NCBI GenBank assembly: GCA_017937865.1
Contig: JAGBCU010000004.1
Coordinates: forward strand, 21,877-85,876
DNA: 64,000 nucleotides
From: Clostridia bacterium
GTDB taxonomy: Bacteria > Bacillota > Clostridia > Oscillospirales > Acutalibacteraceae
Direction: 5' to 3'
Shown: piece by piece, positions 1 to 8,662 of the stretch
How the letters are laid out: each line of letters opens with the position of its first letter
Numbering within the stretch: the stretch's first letter is position 1
Program-made: the position numbers and the translations under genes
Notes under the pieces: generated by a model
Told to the model about the DNA's origin: nothing
Databases searched by the model: none
The model's input: only the letters and a program-made list of their open reading frames with translations

Positions 1-1376
1 GAATCCTTATGACCTGCAAAGGGGAAGAAACCAACGGGAACAGGGATACCAACGTTAACACCAACCATACCGCCGTCTGTATGACGTGTAAATTCACGTG
101 CATAGTGTCCGTTTTGTGTGAAAATAACAGAACCGTTTGCATAGGGGTTAGCGTTCATAACCTTAAGACCCTCGTTAAAGTCTTTAACACGTTTTACACA
201 AAGAACAGGACCAAATACCTCATCTCTGCCGATGGTCATTTCTTCAGTAACGTTATCAAAAATTGTAGGTCCAACGAAATATCCGCCCTTAAGCTCATCG
301 GGAAGAACGGGATTTCTACCGTCAAGAACAAGTGTTGCTCCTTCTTTAACGCCTTTTTCGATGTCGGCAACAACCTCGTCGTAGTGCTTTTTGTATGTAA
401 TCGGGCCTAATTTAGAGGTTTTATCAACAGAAGCGCCAAGCTTAATCTGAGAAGCCTGCTTCTTTAATTCAGCAACAAATTCGTCAGCAATAGATTCCTG
501 AACAACGCAAGCCGAAAGAGCCATACATCTCTGACCTGCACAACCGTAAGCAGAGTTAATGATACCTGCAACCGTTCTTTCAATAGGTGCATCTTCAAGA
601 ACAAGAGCGTGGTTTTTAGCCTGGCAAAGAGCCTGGACACGCTTGCCTGCTTTAGCAGCTCTTTCGTAAATGATTTTACCAACGGGAGTTGAGCCAACGA
701 ATGTGATACCTTTGATATCGGGATGGTCAAGAAGAGTGTTAATCTCGTTTCTTGAGCAAGTAATAACGTTTACAACACCGTCGGGCATACCTGCTTCCTT
801 GTAAAGCTCTGCTATTCTTAAAGCAGTACGGGGTGTTAATGATGCAGCCTTAAGAACGATTGTGTTTCCGCAAGCAACGCAAGTAGGAGTCATCCATCCG
901 AAAGGAATCATTGCAGGGAAGTTAACGGGAACGATACCTGCAAAAACACCCATAGGCTCACGGTATTTAACTGTGTCAAAGCCTGTTGATGCATCCATCA
1001 TACTTTCGCCCATCATAAGAGAGGGGACTTGAGTTGCAAGCTCTGTTCCTTCTTTAGCCTTAAGAACGTCGCCTTCAGCCTCGCTCCAAACCTTACCGTT
1101 CTCTTCAGCAACGATTCTTGTAAGCTCTTCCATATGCTCAATAAGGAGATTTCTTACGTTGTAAAGAATCTGGGCTCTTTTAACAGCAGGAGTTGCTCTC
1201 CAAGCGGGGTAAGCAGCTTTGGCAGCTTCAACAGCTTCAAGTACTTCCTCGTTTGTACAGCAGGGTGCATAGCCCGTTATTTCGCCTGTGCTCGGATTAT
1301 GAAGGTCATACCAAACATCAGTTTTTGATTCAACGAATTTACCGTTGCAAAAATATTTAAGCTTTTCTACAGACAT
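1..1376 (-). CDS. iolA: CoA-acylating methylmalonate-semialdehyde dehydrogenase, partial
   Basis: This gene runs off the left edge, so its C-terminus is missing; I translated about 458 codons by hand without a stop. It is an aldehyde dehydrogenase-fold enzyme that converts malonate (or methylmalonate) semialdehyde to acetyl- (or propionyl-) CoA, the last step of myo-inositol catabolism. The catalytic cysteine lies in GCAGQRCMALS, about residue 284, as expected for the MmsA/IolA family. The visible end contains GVNVGIPVPVGFFPFAG, also typical of the family. The start ATG follows AAGGTGA at good spacing, 17 bases after the iolE stop, so it is the last visible gene of the iol operon. The small ORFs seen on the opposite strand here are shadows. 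Identity is very likely; substrate preference is inferred from context. Confidence 0.95.
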   Translation of the reverse strand, partial: MSVEKLKYFCNGKFVESKTDVWYDLHNPSTGEITGYAPCCTNEEVLEAVEAAKAAYPAWRATPAVKRAQILYNVRNLLIEHMEELTRIVAEENGKVWSEAEGDVLKAKEGTELATQVPSLMMGESMMDASTGFDTVKYREPMGVFAGIVPVNFPAMIPFGWMTPTCVACGNTIVLKAASLTPRTALRIAELYKEAGMPDGVVNVITCSRNEINTLLDHPDIKGITFVGSTPVGKIIYERAAKAGKRVQALCQAKNHALVLEDAPIERTVAGIINSAYGCAGQRCMALSACVVQESIADEFVAELKKQASQIKLGASVDKTSKLGPITYKKHYDEVVADIEKGVKEGATLVLDGRNPVLPDELKGGYFVGPTIFDNVTEEMTIGRDEVFGPVLCVKRVKDFNEGLKVMNANPYANGSVIFTQNGHYAREFTRHTDGGMVGVNVGIPVPVGFFPFAGHKD

Positions 1377-1393
1377 TTTAATTCACCTTTCTA

Positions 1394-2287
1394 TTATAAT
1401 CCTGCTTTTTCAGCAATATATTTTCTTGCTTTTACTGCATATTCAAAGGGATTAGCAATTGCAGGGTCTTGCTCTGCTTCAACAAGAACATAGCCCTCGT
1501 AGTTGTTTTCTGCAAGAACGTTGAAAATGGGTTCGAAATCAATTACACCGTCACCGGGAACTGTAAAAGTACCTTTTCTGACACCCTGAAGGAAGCTTTC
1601 ACCCTTTGCTTTAACGTCAGCAATAACGTCGGGGCGGATATCCTTAAGATGAACGTGCTTAATGCGGTTAACGTATTTTTTAAGAATATACATATAATCT
1701 TCACCGCAATATGCAAGGTGACCTGAGTCAAAGAGAAGATTGAAAAGCTCGGGGTCTGTGTTTTCCATAAGTCTGTCAATTTCAGCAGCAGTCTGAACTA
1801 CTGTACCCATATGGTGATGGAAGGTAAGAGTAATACCCATATCCTTTGCAACCTTACCAAGCTTATTAACGCCTGTGCAAAGAAGCTCCCATTCTTCGTC
1901 GTTCATAACGTATTTATCATCGAAAATCGAAAGATCAGTTCCTTGAATTGAGTGACCCTGCTCTGAAATACCAACAACCTTTGCACCCATTTCCTTAAGG
2001 AAGGTAATGTGCTTGATAAATTCTTTTTCTGTCTCTTCATAAGGTTTAGTTGTTAAAAATGTTGAAAACCAAGCGTTACAAATCTGCATACCGCGGAGAT
2101 CAAGTGCTTTTTTAAGTACCTTCGTATCCTTAGGGTATTTGTTACCAACCTCACAACCTGTAAAGCCTGCAAGTGCCATTTCAGAAATGCACTGCTCAAA
2201 AGTGTTTTCTGCTCCAAGGTCCGGCATATCGTCATTTGTCCATGCGATAGGAGCAATACCGAGTTTTACTTTGTTTTTGTCAAGCAT
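1394..2287 (-). CDS. iolE: 2-keto-myo-inositol dehydratase (inosose dehydratase)
   Basis: This 297-residue protein belongs to the sugar phosphate isomerase/epimerase TIM-barrel superfamily. IolE dehydrates 2-keto-myo-inositol (scyllo-inosose) to the diketone that IolD hydrolyses. The N-terminus carries the IolE signature [12 protein letters not shown] followed by [14 protein letters not shown] and EVGNKYP, and metal-binding acidic and histidine residues follow ([32 protein letters not shown]). The start codon overlaps the iolD stop as TAATG, with GAGGAAG just upstream, which indicates translational coupling. It sits between iolD and iolA in the operon. Length matches the family. Confidence 0.96.
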   Translation of the reverse strand: MLDKNKVKLGIAPIAWTNDDMPDLGAENTFEQCISEMALAGFTGCEVGNKYPKDTKVLKKALDLRGMQICNAWFSTFLTTKPYEETEKEFIKHITFLKEMGAKVVGISEQGHSIQGTDLSIFDDKYVMNDEEWELLCTGVNKLGKVAKDMGITLTFHHHMGTVVQTAAEIDRLMENTDPELFNLLFDSGHLAYCGEDYMYILKKYVNRIKHVHLKDIRPDVIADVKAKGESFLQGVRKGTFTVPGDGVIDFEPIFNVLAENNYEGYVLVEAEQDPAIANPFEYAVKARKYIAEKAGL

Positions 2288-4200
2288 TAGAACTTCCTCG
2301 CTTTTCTAAGATTTTCTTCTTTATTTTTGTAAGCAGAGTTAACTGCTTCTTTTTCTGATGTTGAAGCAATACCTACGTGCCACCAAGCACCGTAACCGTC
2401 AGTCATAGATTTTGGTAATACTTTGATATCAATTAATGTAGAAACGTTTTGTTTCTTACTGTCAATAAGTGCTGTTTCAAGCTCTTCAAGTGTTTTTGCA
2501 GTGTATGTCTTTGCACCGTAAGCAGCAGCGTTCATAGCAAAATCGATGGGGATTAAATCGCCTAAGAGATTACCGTTTTCGTCACGCTTACGGAATTCTG
2601 TTGCAAGGTTACCGATACCGTTTGACATCTGAAGGTTGTTAATACAACCGAAGCCTGCGTTATCAAATAAGAGAACGTTGATTTTCTTGTTTTCCTGAAT
2701 TGAGGTTACAAGCTCGCTGTGAAGCATTAAATAGCTACCGTCACCGCAGAAAGCATAAACTTCCTTGTCGGGCTCTGCCATTTTAGAGCCGAGAGCACCT
2801 GCTATTTCATAACCCATACAAGAATAGCCGTATTCCATATTGTATGAGTTAGGAGCATCTGTAGTCCACATTCTTTGCATACAACCGGGGAGTGAGCCGG
2901 CGGCAGCTACTGCAATCGCATCATCATCAATAATTTTTCTGATTAATGCAAGTGCAGAAGTCTGTGTGATTACACCGCCGATTTTATCAACAAATTCGGG
3001 AATTGTATCCTCGTATCTCGCTTTGATAATCGGCTCGAAATCGTCTGAATACATATATTCAGAAAGCTTTGTCATTTCCTCTGACCAAGCTTTTTTGGCA
3101 TCAGCAATTTCAGTAGTGTACTCGGTTTTGTATTCTTCAATCATTTCATCAAGTAATTCAATACCAAGCTTTGCATCGCAAACAGCTTTAATTGCTGAAA
3201 GCTTATATGCATCAAATCTGTCAGTATTGATAGTTGCAAATTTAGCATCTGACTTGAATAATGATTTTGAAGCAGTAGTAAAGTCAGAAAAACGTGTACC
3301 AACGCCTATAACAAGGTCGGCGTCCTTTGCAATTGTATTAGCAGAAAGGTTACCCGTAACGCCAACACCGCCTAAATTAAGCATGTGTGATGAAAGCACC
3401 GCAGATTTACCGTTCTGAGTTTCTGCAAAGGGGATATTATGCTTTTCGCAAAATGCCTCAAGAGTTCTTCCTGCTTCTGAATATCTGACACCGCCACCTG
3501 CGATTACAAGTGGCTTTTTAGCATCGAGTAATGCAATTGCAATATCTTTGATTTCATCTTCCGCAGGGGCAATTCTTGTAATTTTATGTACTCTTTTTTC
3601 AAAGAAATAATCGGGGTAATCATAGCTTTCACCCTCAACGTCCTGACAAAGAGCGATACAAACTGCACCTGTGTTTGCAGTATCAGTTAAAACTCTCATT
3701 GCGTTCGTCATAGCTGACATAAGCTGTTCGGGTCTTACGATTCTGTCCCAATATCTGCATACGGGTTTATACGCATCGTTTGTTGTAACGCTTAATGAAT
3801 AAGGTTGCTCAAATTGTTGTAAAACAGGGTCTGGCTGACGGCAAGCAAAAGTGTCGGCAGGGAATAAAAGCAAGGGAACGTTGTTAACCGTTGCTGTTGC
3901 GGCTGCGGTTATCATATTAGCAGCACCGGGACCTATAGAGGATGAGCATGCAATAATTTTTCTTCTGTTGTTTTGCTTTGCAAAGCTTGTGGCAACGTGT
4001 GCCATTCCTTGCTCGTTCTTACCCTGGTAAACTTTAAGTCCACCGGGGTTTTCATCAAGTGCCTGACCAAGTCCGCAAACTATTCCGTGACCGAAAACGG
4101 TAAAAATACCGTCAACGAATTTAGTTTCTTTTCCGTCAAAAGAAACGTATTGATTATCAAGGAATTTAACAAGAGCCTGGCCCATAGTCATAATTGCCAT
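2287..4200 (-). CDS. iolD: 3D-(3,5/4)-trihydroxycyclohexane-1,2-dione acylhydrolase, ThDP-dependent
   Basis: This 637-residue protein is a thiamine-diphosphate enzyme of the acetolactate synthase superfamily. IolD opens the cyclohexane ring of the inositol-derived diketone to give 5-deoxy-D-glucuronate. The order of domains is the usual one: an N-terminal pyrimidine-binding domain, with [16 protein letters not shown] near residue 90; a central domain; and a C-terminal ThDP-pyrophosphate domain with [12 protein letters not shown] and then [12 protein letters not shown] near residues 485-530. The start follows AAGGAG and length equals that of known IolD proteins. It is translationally coupled to iolE. 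A 192-codon open frame on the opposite strand (2840-3418) is an antisense shadow. Confidence 0.97.
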   Translation of the reverse strand: MAIMTMGQALVKFLDNQYVSFDGKETKFVDGIFTVFGHGIVCGLGQALDENPGGLKVYQGKNEQGMAHVATSFAKQNNRRKIIACSSSIGPGAANMITAAATATVNNVPLLLFPADTFACRQPDPVLQQFEQPYSLSVTTNDAYKPVCRYWDRIVRPEQLMSAMTNAMRVLTDTANTGAVCIALCQDVEGESYDYPDYFFEKRVHKITRIAPAEDEIKDIAIALLDAKKPLVIAGGGVRYSEAGRTLEAFCEKHNIPFAETQNGKSAVLSSHMLNLGGVGVTGNLSANTIAKDADLVIGVGTRFSDFTTASKSLFKSDAKFATINTDRFDAYKLSAIKAVCDAKLGIELLDEMIEEYKTEYTTEIADAKKAWSEEMTKLSEYMYSDDFEPIIKARYEDTIPEFVDKIGGVITQTSALALIRKIIDDDAIAVAAAGSLPGCMQRMWTTDAPNSYNMEYGYSCMGYEIAGALGSKMAEPDKEVYAFCGDGSYLMLHSELVTSIQENKKINVLLFDNAGFGCINNLQMSNGIGNLATEFRKRDENGNLLGDLIPIDFAMNAAAYGAKTYTAKTLEELETALIDSKKQNVSTLIDIKVLPKSMTDGYGAWWHVGIASTSEKEAVNSAYKNKEENLRKARKF

Positions 4201-4232
4201 TTATAATCACTCCTTAGAGTTTATTACTGAAT

Positions 4233-5000
4233 TTACTTTGTTAACCATTGATGCTCGTCTGAAACGAATCTTGTTGTTTTAAACCAAGGGTCGTTATCAA
4301 TATGACGTATCATCCATATATAACACATTTCGTAACCCGGGGCTACAACTTGTTGATGGTCTTTACCATCGGGGATAAATACAGCACTACCCTGAACGCT
4401 CTTATAAACATCGTCACCGACGAATGCAGCTCCAAAGCCCTGAGGCTTATCAAACTGATAATAGTAAACCTCCGGTTGAGGGTGGTGGTGCGGGGGATAG
4501 CTTGACCATCTGCCCGGTTGGTTATAAACCTCACCTAAAACCATATTTGAGTAAGGTGCATTATCGTAATCAAAGACAGTAGAAACTATTCTGTAGCCCG
4601 TGCCTTCCCATTGGTCTTTGCCAAAGTGCTGATACAAAATCATATCAGGAGTATAGAATACGGGTGTGAACATAATATCGTTATCTGTTTGTTGAATAAG
4701 TATTTCACTTTCCTTATTCGCTTTAATTGAAACCTCTGTGCATTTCGGTACATGTAAGCAGTAAGCAGCTTTAACAAAAGGTGTTTCTCTCGTCATAGCT
4801 TTTGTTTCACCGTTCCAAGAAATTTCAACATCACCCTGAAGAATTAAGAAAGCAGTTTCACATTCTTCACTATAAAGAGCAAAAGCTTCATCAACGTCAA
4901 GCTTTTTAACCTTGATATTCATATTCATATCAGAGTGCTTACCGCCGATTTCGCATAACACTCTTTCGTTGTTTTCGTTATAGTTTATTATTTCAAACAT
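4233..5000 (-). CDS. iolB: 5-deoxy-glucuronate isomerase
   Basis: This 255-residue protein is a bicupin of the KduI/IolB family. IolB isomerises 5-deoxy-D-glucuronate to 2-deoxy-5-keto-D-gluconate, the substrate of IolC. The second cupin holds the metal ligands in YPPHHHPQPEVYYYQFDKPQ near residues 165-185, a hallmark of IolB, and a later histidine in DGKDHQQVVAPGYEMCYIW. The start has AAGGAG nine bases upstream. It lies 32 bases before iolD in the same operon. Confidence 0.96.
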   Translation of the reverse strand: MFEIINYNENNERVLCEIGGKHSDMNMNIKVKKLDVDEAFALYSEECETAFLILQGDVEISWNGETKAMTRETPFVKAAYCLHVPKCTEVSIKANKESEILIQQTDNDIMFTPVFYTPDMILYQHFGKDQWEGTGYRIVSTVFDYDNAPYSNMVLGEVYNQPGRWSSYPPHHHPQPEVYYYQFDKPQGFGAAFVGDDVYKSVQGSAVFIPDGKDHQQVVAPGYEMCYIWMIRHIDNDPWFKTTRFVSDEHQWLTK

Positions 5001-5012
5001 CTGTAAATCTCC

Positions 5013-5693
5013 TTAGACTTTATCGTCGGTAAGCTCACCGCTTAAATATATCGGGATTTCTTCACCTAAATACGTGGGCTCAGGCTTGAATAAGCACCAT
5101 ACAAAATCCTTACATCTTGCAAGAGCTTCACGGGAGTTGTTATAAGTTCTTACAAAGATATCGTAATTATACTGACCGTCTGCCGGAACTCCGTAAGCAT
5201 CAAGTCCTAATTTACGAGCGTTATAAACGGCTCTGTAAAGATGGTATTTCTGGGTAACAATAATTACCTTTTTTACACCAAAAACGTCTCTTGCACGGTA
5301 CATTGATTCGTAAGTTGAAAAGCCCGCGTGGTCCATAAAGACTGTATCAGCTTCAACCCCGCTATCAACGGCAAAGCCCTTCATAACGTTTACTTCGTCG
5401 TATTCATCTCTGCCGTGGTCACCGCTCATAAGAATTCTGTCGGTACAACCTGTATTGTAAACCTCAATACCTCTGTTTAGGCGTTCTTCAAGCATATGAG
5501 AAGGGGAGTTGCCCCAAACACCTGCACCTAACACAAGCACGCAATCATATTCTTCAAGTGAAGCCTCGTCAACACTAATAATATATCTGTTGGAAAACTC
5601 AAACATATATGCGTTGATAAGTATAGGTATCTGCACGACTAAGAAACCGACTAAAAGACAGACGGAAATTATTCTTCTAAATTTAGCAGTCAT
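5013..5693 (-). CDS. SanA/YdcF-like DUF218 membrane-anchored protein
   Basis: This 226-residue protein has one N-terminal membrane segment (about residues 8-29) and then a DUF218 domain of the SanA/YdcF/ElyC type. Family landmarks are YDCVLVLGAGVWG with the nucleotide-like-fold glycines, MLEERLNRGIEVYN, MSGDHG, YEVNVMKGFAV-like text (DEVNVMKGF), MDHAGFSTYESMYRA and VTQKYHLYRAVY. Such proteins have been linked to cell-envelope integrity and vancomycin tolerance in enterobacteria; the biochemical reaction is not established. It lies three bases after iolC and 12 before iolB, so it is cotranscribed with inositol catabolism although no known Iol step needs it. Family assignment is confident; the role here is unknown. 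Confidence 0.85.
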   Translation of the reverse strand: MTAKFRRIISVCLLVGFLVVQIPILINAYMFEFSNRYIISVDEASLEEYDCVLVLGAGVWGNSPSHMLEERLNRGIEVYNTGCTDRILMSGDHGRDEYDEVNVMKGFAVDSGVEADTVFMDHAGFSTYESMYRARDVFGVKKVIIVTQKYHLYRAVYNARKLGLDAYGVPADGQYNYDIFVRTYNNSREALARCKDFVWCLFKPEPTYLGEEIPIYLSGELTDDKV

Positions 5694-5696
5694 ATT

Positions 5697-6713
5697 TTAA
5701 CCTCTTGCAATCATCTCTCCGTATTCTTCTTTTTCCTTTTTGATAAATTCTTTTACAGCTTCAACTGATGGCATATCTTGTGAACAAGCGTGACTTGCAA
5801 CAAGCATAGCCGCAGATGCAGAGCCGAATTCAAGAGCATCAATAATTTCCCAACCCTCGAAAAGTCCGTATAAAAATGCAGATGCATAACCATCGCCGCC
5901 ACCGAAGGATTTTAAGAGCTTAACGGGGAATGGTTTGATATTGTAGCTTTCACCGTCGTTTGTGTATGCAGTTGAGCCTTCCTTACCGTGTTTGACAATA
6001 ACAATTTTTGCACCCTGCTTATGCCAGTAATCAGCACTTGTTGTGTCTGTACCGTCAAGACCGATAAGCTTTTCTGTAAGGTCAAATTCTTCTCTCGAAC
6101 CAAGAATTATATCAGTATACTTTGCAACCGTTGAGTAATAAATTGCAATTTCATCTGAATTCTTCCAGTTATATGCACGGTAGTCAATATCGAATATTAC
6201 CGGTATATTATTTTTCTTTGCAAGAATTGTTGCCTTAAGAGCAGCTTCTCTTGATGGACTCTCGCAAAGAGCAGTACCTGATATAAGAAGCGCTTTTGAT
6301 TTCTTTATGTAATCCTCATCAATATCTTCAACAGAAACCTTTAAGTCGGCGGCATCGTTTCTATACATAAGGATTGAGCTTTCAGTTTCAGAAAGAATTT
6401 CTGTAAAAGTGAGACCTATTTTTTCACCGTTTGTGCAACGTGTGATATGTGAGCAATCGATACCCTCATTTTTAAAGAAATTCTCAACGAAGGTTCCTAA
6501 TTCGTCATCAGAAACCTTTGCAAAGAAACCGCATTTTTTCCCTAGTCTTGAAAGACCAACTGCAATATTTGCAGGAGAGCCACCTAAATATTTTTTGAAT
6601 GTTGTGCTTTGAGAAAGGGGACAGTAATAATCAGTAGGATTAAAGTCTACTGCGACACGACCTAAAAGGATTAAGTCAAATTCTTTGCTGTTGTCAAATT
6701 CAATATATTTCAT
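5697..6713 (-). CDS. iolC: 5-dehydro-2-deoxygluconokinase
   Basis: This 338-residue protein is a PfkB/ribokinase-fold carbohydrate kinase. IolC phosphorylates 2-deoxy-5-keto-D-gluconate at C6 using ATP. The PfkB N-terminal signature is seen as LGGSPANIAVGLSRLG near residues 44-59. The C-terminal ATP/anion-hole motif is SFGGGDGYASAF, with the catalytic aspartate at about residue 274. A ribokinase would usually read GAGD here, so the GGGD is a mild deviation that leaves the catalytic residue intact. The start follows GGAG. It lies 15 bases after the aldolase gene in the iol operon, which fixes the substrate among PfkB kinases. Confidence 0.94.
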   Translation of the reverse strand: MKYIEFDNSKEFDLILLGRVAVDFNPTDYYCPLSQSTTFKKYLGGSPANIAVGLSRLGKKCGFFAKVSDDELGTFVENFFKNEGIDCSHITRCTNGEKIGLTFTEILSETESSILMYRNDAADLKVSVEDIDEDYIKKSKALLISGTALCESPSREAALKATILAKKNNIPVIFDIDYRAYNWKNSDEIAIYYSTVAKYTDIILGSREEFDLTEKLIGLDGTDTTSADYWHKQGAKIVIVKHGKEGSTAYTNDGESYNIKPFPVKLLKSFGGGDGYASAFLYGLFEGWEIIDALEFGSASAAMLVASHACSQDMPSVEAVKEFIKKEKEEYGEMIARG

Positions 6714-6728
6714 AGTTAACTCTCCAGT

Positions 6729-7568
6729 TCATATAGTTTCCATATTAAATATTTTTATATGTTTTTTAACGTTTTCGTATACTGCGTCCTGCATAGCCTG
6801 AGATAATTTAAAGTAGTTAACACCGTCTGCGTTACACATAGCTTTTGCGGCATTAGTTACTGCATCAAAGCTTGCGGTTGCAATATTTGTTTTTCTTATG
6901 CCGTTTCTTATACATTCCTGAAAATCCTCGGGAGTGATACCGGTACCGCCGTGAAGAACAAGAGGGGTTTTGCAAGCGGCGTTAATAGCCTTAAGAACAT
7001 CGAATCTTAATTTCGGTGCAACGGGATAGTTACCGTGAGCATTACCGATAGCGACCGCTAAAGCATCGATATTTGTTTCAAGGCAAAATTTTATAGCTGA
7101 AAGAGGGTCAGTACATTGAATTTCATGAGTTTTACCGCCACCTTCGTTGCCACCGACAACACCTAATTCAGCTTCAACTGAAGCACCGTATTCGGATGCA
7201 AGCTCAACAACTTCTTGAGTTAGCTCGATGTTTTCTTCAATTGGAAGAAGAGAACCGTCGAGCATGACTGATGAAAAACCAAGGTCAAGGGCTTGCTCAA
7301 CAGTTTCGTAATTTAAACCGTGGTCAAGATGTACGCATATATCTACTTCACTGTTTTCAGCTGCTGCAACCATCATAGGACCGATAATATCTAAAGGCGA
7401 GGTAGGTAATCTTACCTCGGCAATTTGAAGGATGATCGGTGTATTAAGTTCTTCAGCAGCTCTTACAGCACCTAAAACCATTTCCATATTACCAACTGAA
7501 AAAGCACCAACGGAAACTTTTTTCTCGCTGGCAGAGGTCAGTAATTCTTTTAAAGTAACTATAGCCAT
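6729..7568 (-). CDS. iolJ: Class II aldolase, probable 6-phospho-5-dehydro-2-deoxygluconate aldolase
   Basis: This 279-residue protein is a zinc-dependent class II fructose-bisphosphate aldolase family member. Visible active-site features are VHLDHGLNYE (catalytic Asp and zinc His), VEAELGVVGGNEGG, AIGNAHGNYP and LHGGTGI with the phosphate-binding glycines. As first gene of the iol operon it most likely acts as IolJ, cleaving 6-phospho-2-deoxy-5-ketogluconate to dihydroxyacetone phosphate and malonate semialdehyde, which IolA then uses. A general fructose-bisphosphate aldolase role cannot be excluded from sequence alone. The start ATG follows AGAGG. A leader of about 225 bases precedes it. 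Confidence 0.9.
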   Translation of the reverse strand: MAIVTLKELLTSASEKKVSVGAFSVGNMEMVLGAVRAAEELNTPIILQIAEVRLPTSPLDIIGPMMVAAAENSEVDICVHLDHGLNYETVEQALDLGFSSVMLDGSLLPIEENIELTQEVVELASEYGASVEAELGVVGGNEGGGKTHEIQCTDPLSAIKFCLETNIDALAVAIGNAHGNYPVAPKLRFDVLKAINAACKTPLVLHGGTGITPEDFQECIRNGIRKTNIATASFDAVTNAAKAMCNADGVNYFKLSQAMQDAVYENVKKHIKIFNMETI

Positions 7569-7725
7569 AAGTTTACCTCTGAATTCAAAAATATATATTA
7601 AATATTACAACAAATTGTTAGATAAATCAATATTAATGTAATTATTTATATTAAAAACATTATAAGCATTTTTTTGTTTAAAGTGCCAAAATTTCAATAT
7701 TGGAAAAATGCAAAAAAATGTATAA

Positions 7726-7769
7726 AAACACAGACAACCGTTCAAATTCGTGAACGGTTGTCTGTGTTT
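7726..7769 (-). promoter_or_regulatory. Strong leader hairpin before the iol operon (possible attenuator)
   Basis: A perfect 19-base inverted repeat (7726-7744 and 7751-7769) has a six-base loop. Read on the minus strand it is followed by TGTTTTTATACATTTTTTT (partly within the stem end), which resembles an intrinsic terminator. No minus-strand gene lies upstream, so it is more likely a leader structure of the iol transcript than the end of another gene. On the plus strand the U-run is weak. Confidence 0.6.
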
Positions 7770-7772
7770 GCG

Positions 7773-7797
7773 TAAAGTTATTGGCGTATTAACTTTA
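7773..7797. repeat. Imperfect operator-like inverted repeat near predicted iol transcription start
   Basis: TAAAGTTA at 7773-7780 is repeated in inverted form as TAACTTTA at 7790-7797 with a nine-base spacer. It covers the position predicted for the iol transcript start, so it could be an operator or the first leader hairpin. No regulator gene for it is visible in the window. Confidence 0.35.
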
Positions 7798-7802
7798 AAC
7801 TA

Positions 7803-7832
7803 ATATTATCACTCTTCAGCCTTAAAATCAAG
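7803..7832 (-). promoter_or_regulatory. Predicted sigma-A promoter of the iol operon
   Basis: On the minus strand TTGATT (7826-7831) is followed after 17 bases by TAATAT (7803-7808); GATAAT overlapping it is an alternative -10. It points toward iolJ and would start transcription near 7796. The divergent region 7569-7952 holds this promoter, two inverted repeats and the promoter of the next gene; no coding sequence is seen in it. Confidence 0.5.
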
Positions 7833-7897
7833 TATAAATTTGTCGTTAAAATGCACAAATATCATGTGTTAAAATTATGCAATTCTATCTTTTTACT

Positions 7898-7925
7898 TTG
7901 ATTGAATTTTAAATTTCTATATGAT
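7898..7925 (+). promoter_or_regulatory. Predicted sigma-A promoter of the YhhN-family gene cluster
   Basis: TTGATT at 7898-7903 and TATGAT at 7920-7925 are 16 bases apart and lie 28 bases before the preferred start codon at 7953. They would drive the plus-strand cluster that follows. Confidence 0.5.
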
Positions 7926-7952
7926 AAAATTATTTTGAGGAGTGACTGTATA

Positions 7953-8660
7953 ATGTATATTATTTTTTTAACTATCGGTCTTGTTTTAACAACAGTTTTC
8001 ACTATCAAACGTACCTATAAAAGTTCACCCTGTTTGGTAATGCTGAAGGCATTATCCAGTGCGTTTTTTATATTTACAGCAATTTCAGCTTTTGTATTCA
8101 ATAATAACGTGCCTCTTTTGGTTGGTGTTCCGGCGGTTATTGGTGCAGTTTTCGGTCTTCTCGGTGATATTTCGTTAGATTTAAAATATGTTTATCCTCA
8201 AGACCATGGCGTTTATTTAAAAGGCGGTTTTACAGCTTTCTCAATCGGGCACTTGTTTTATATAGTTTCAATATTTTTTAGCTATGAGCTTTCTTTCGGT
8301 AATTTTGCTTATGCGTTATTCGGCTTAGTTGCTCTTATAATTTCTGTGCCCGTTACCGAGAAATTAATGAAGCTCGATTATAATAAATTTAAACTCATAA
8401 CTATAATGTATTCCGCTATTTTAGGTTTCACCGATGCTCTGAGCTTCAGCGTTATATTTACAGAAGGAGTATCAGTACATACCGTTTTACATAGCGTTGG
8501 TTTAACGTTATTCCTCTTGTCTGATGCCGTACTATCGGGGCTTTATTTCGCAAAGGATGAGAAAAAGAGGAAAAGCAGACCTTCTATTATCATAAACCAC
8601 ATTTTTTACTATTCAGCTCAGTATATTCTTGCCGTTTCGTTGGCTTTTTACAGAGGTTAA
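7953..8660 (+). CDS. YhhN/TMEM86 family membrane protein (lysoplasmalogenase-like)
   Basis: This protein of 235 residues is made almost entirely of hydrophobic segments, about seven to eight helices. It matches the YhhN/TMEM86 family: GLLGDISLDLK with a conserved aspartate, then GFTAFSIGHLFYI with a conserved histidine, a second acidic site in LTLFLLSDAVLS, and YYSAQYILAVS near the end. The animal family member TMEM86B is a lysoplasmalogenase; the bacterial function is less certain. A longer reading from a TTG at 7902 is possible, but ATG 7953 is preferred because GAGGAG lies ten bases before it and the predicted promoter overlaps the longer reading. It is followed two bases later by the AlaX-like gene. 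Confidence 0.82.
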   Translation: MYIIFLTIGLVLTTVFTIKRTYKSSPCLVMLKALSSAFFIFTAISAFVFNNNVPLLVGVPAVIGAVFGLLGDISLDLKYVYPQDHGVYLKGGFTAFSIGHLFYIVSIFFSYELSFGNFAYALFGLVALIISVPVTEKLMKLDYNKFKLITIMYSAILGFTDALSFSVIFTEGVSVHTVLHSVGLTLFLLSDAVLSGLYFAKDEKKRKSRPSIIINHIFYYSAQYILAVSLAFYRG

Positions 8661-8662
8661 AA

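Noticed and set aside
9..1328. Several short open frames on both strands over the first 1.4 kb
   Set aside because: They are shadows of iolA, whose own frame has no stop in the window because the gene is cut by the left edge.
2840..3418. A 192-codon open frame on the plus strand opposite iolD
   Set aside because: It lies fully antisense to a convincing ThDP enzyme gene, has serine-rich composition typical of reverse-frame translations and no recognisable domain.
7609..7619. Palindrome AACAAATTGTT upstream of iolJ as a Rex or other operator
   Set aside because: It lacks the spacer of the Rex consensus and lies in the leader; such short AT-rich palindromes are expected by chance.
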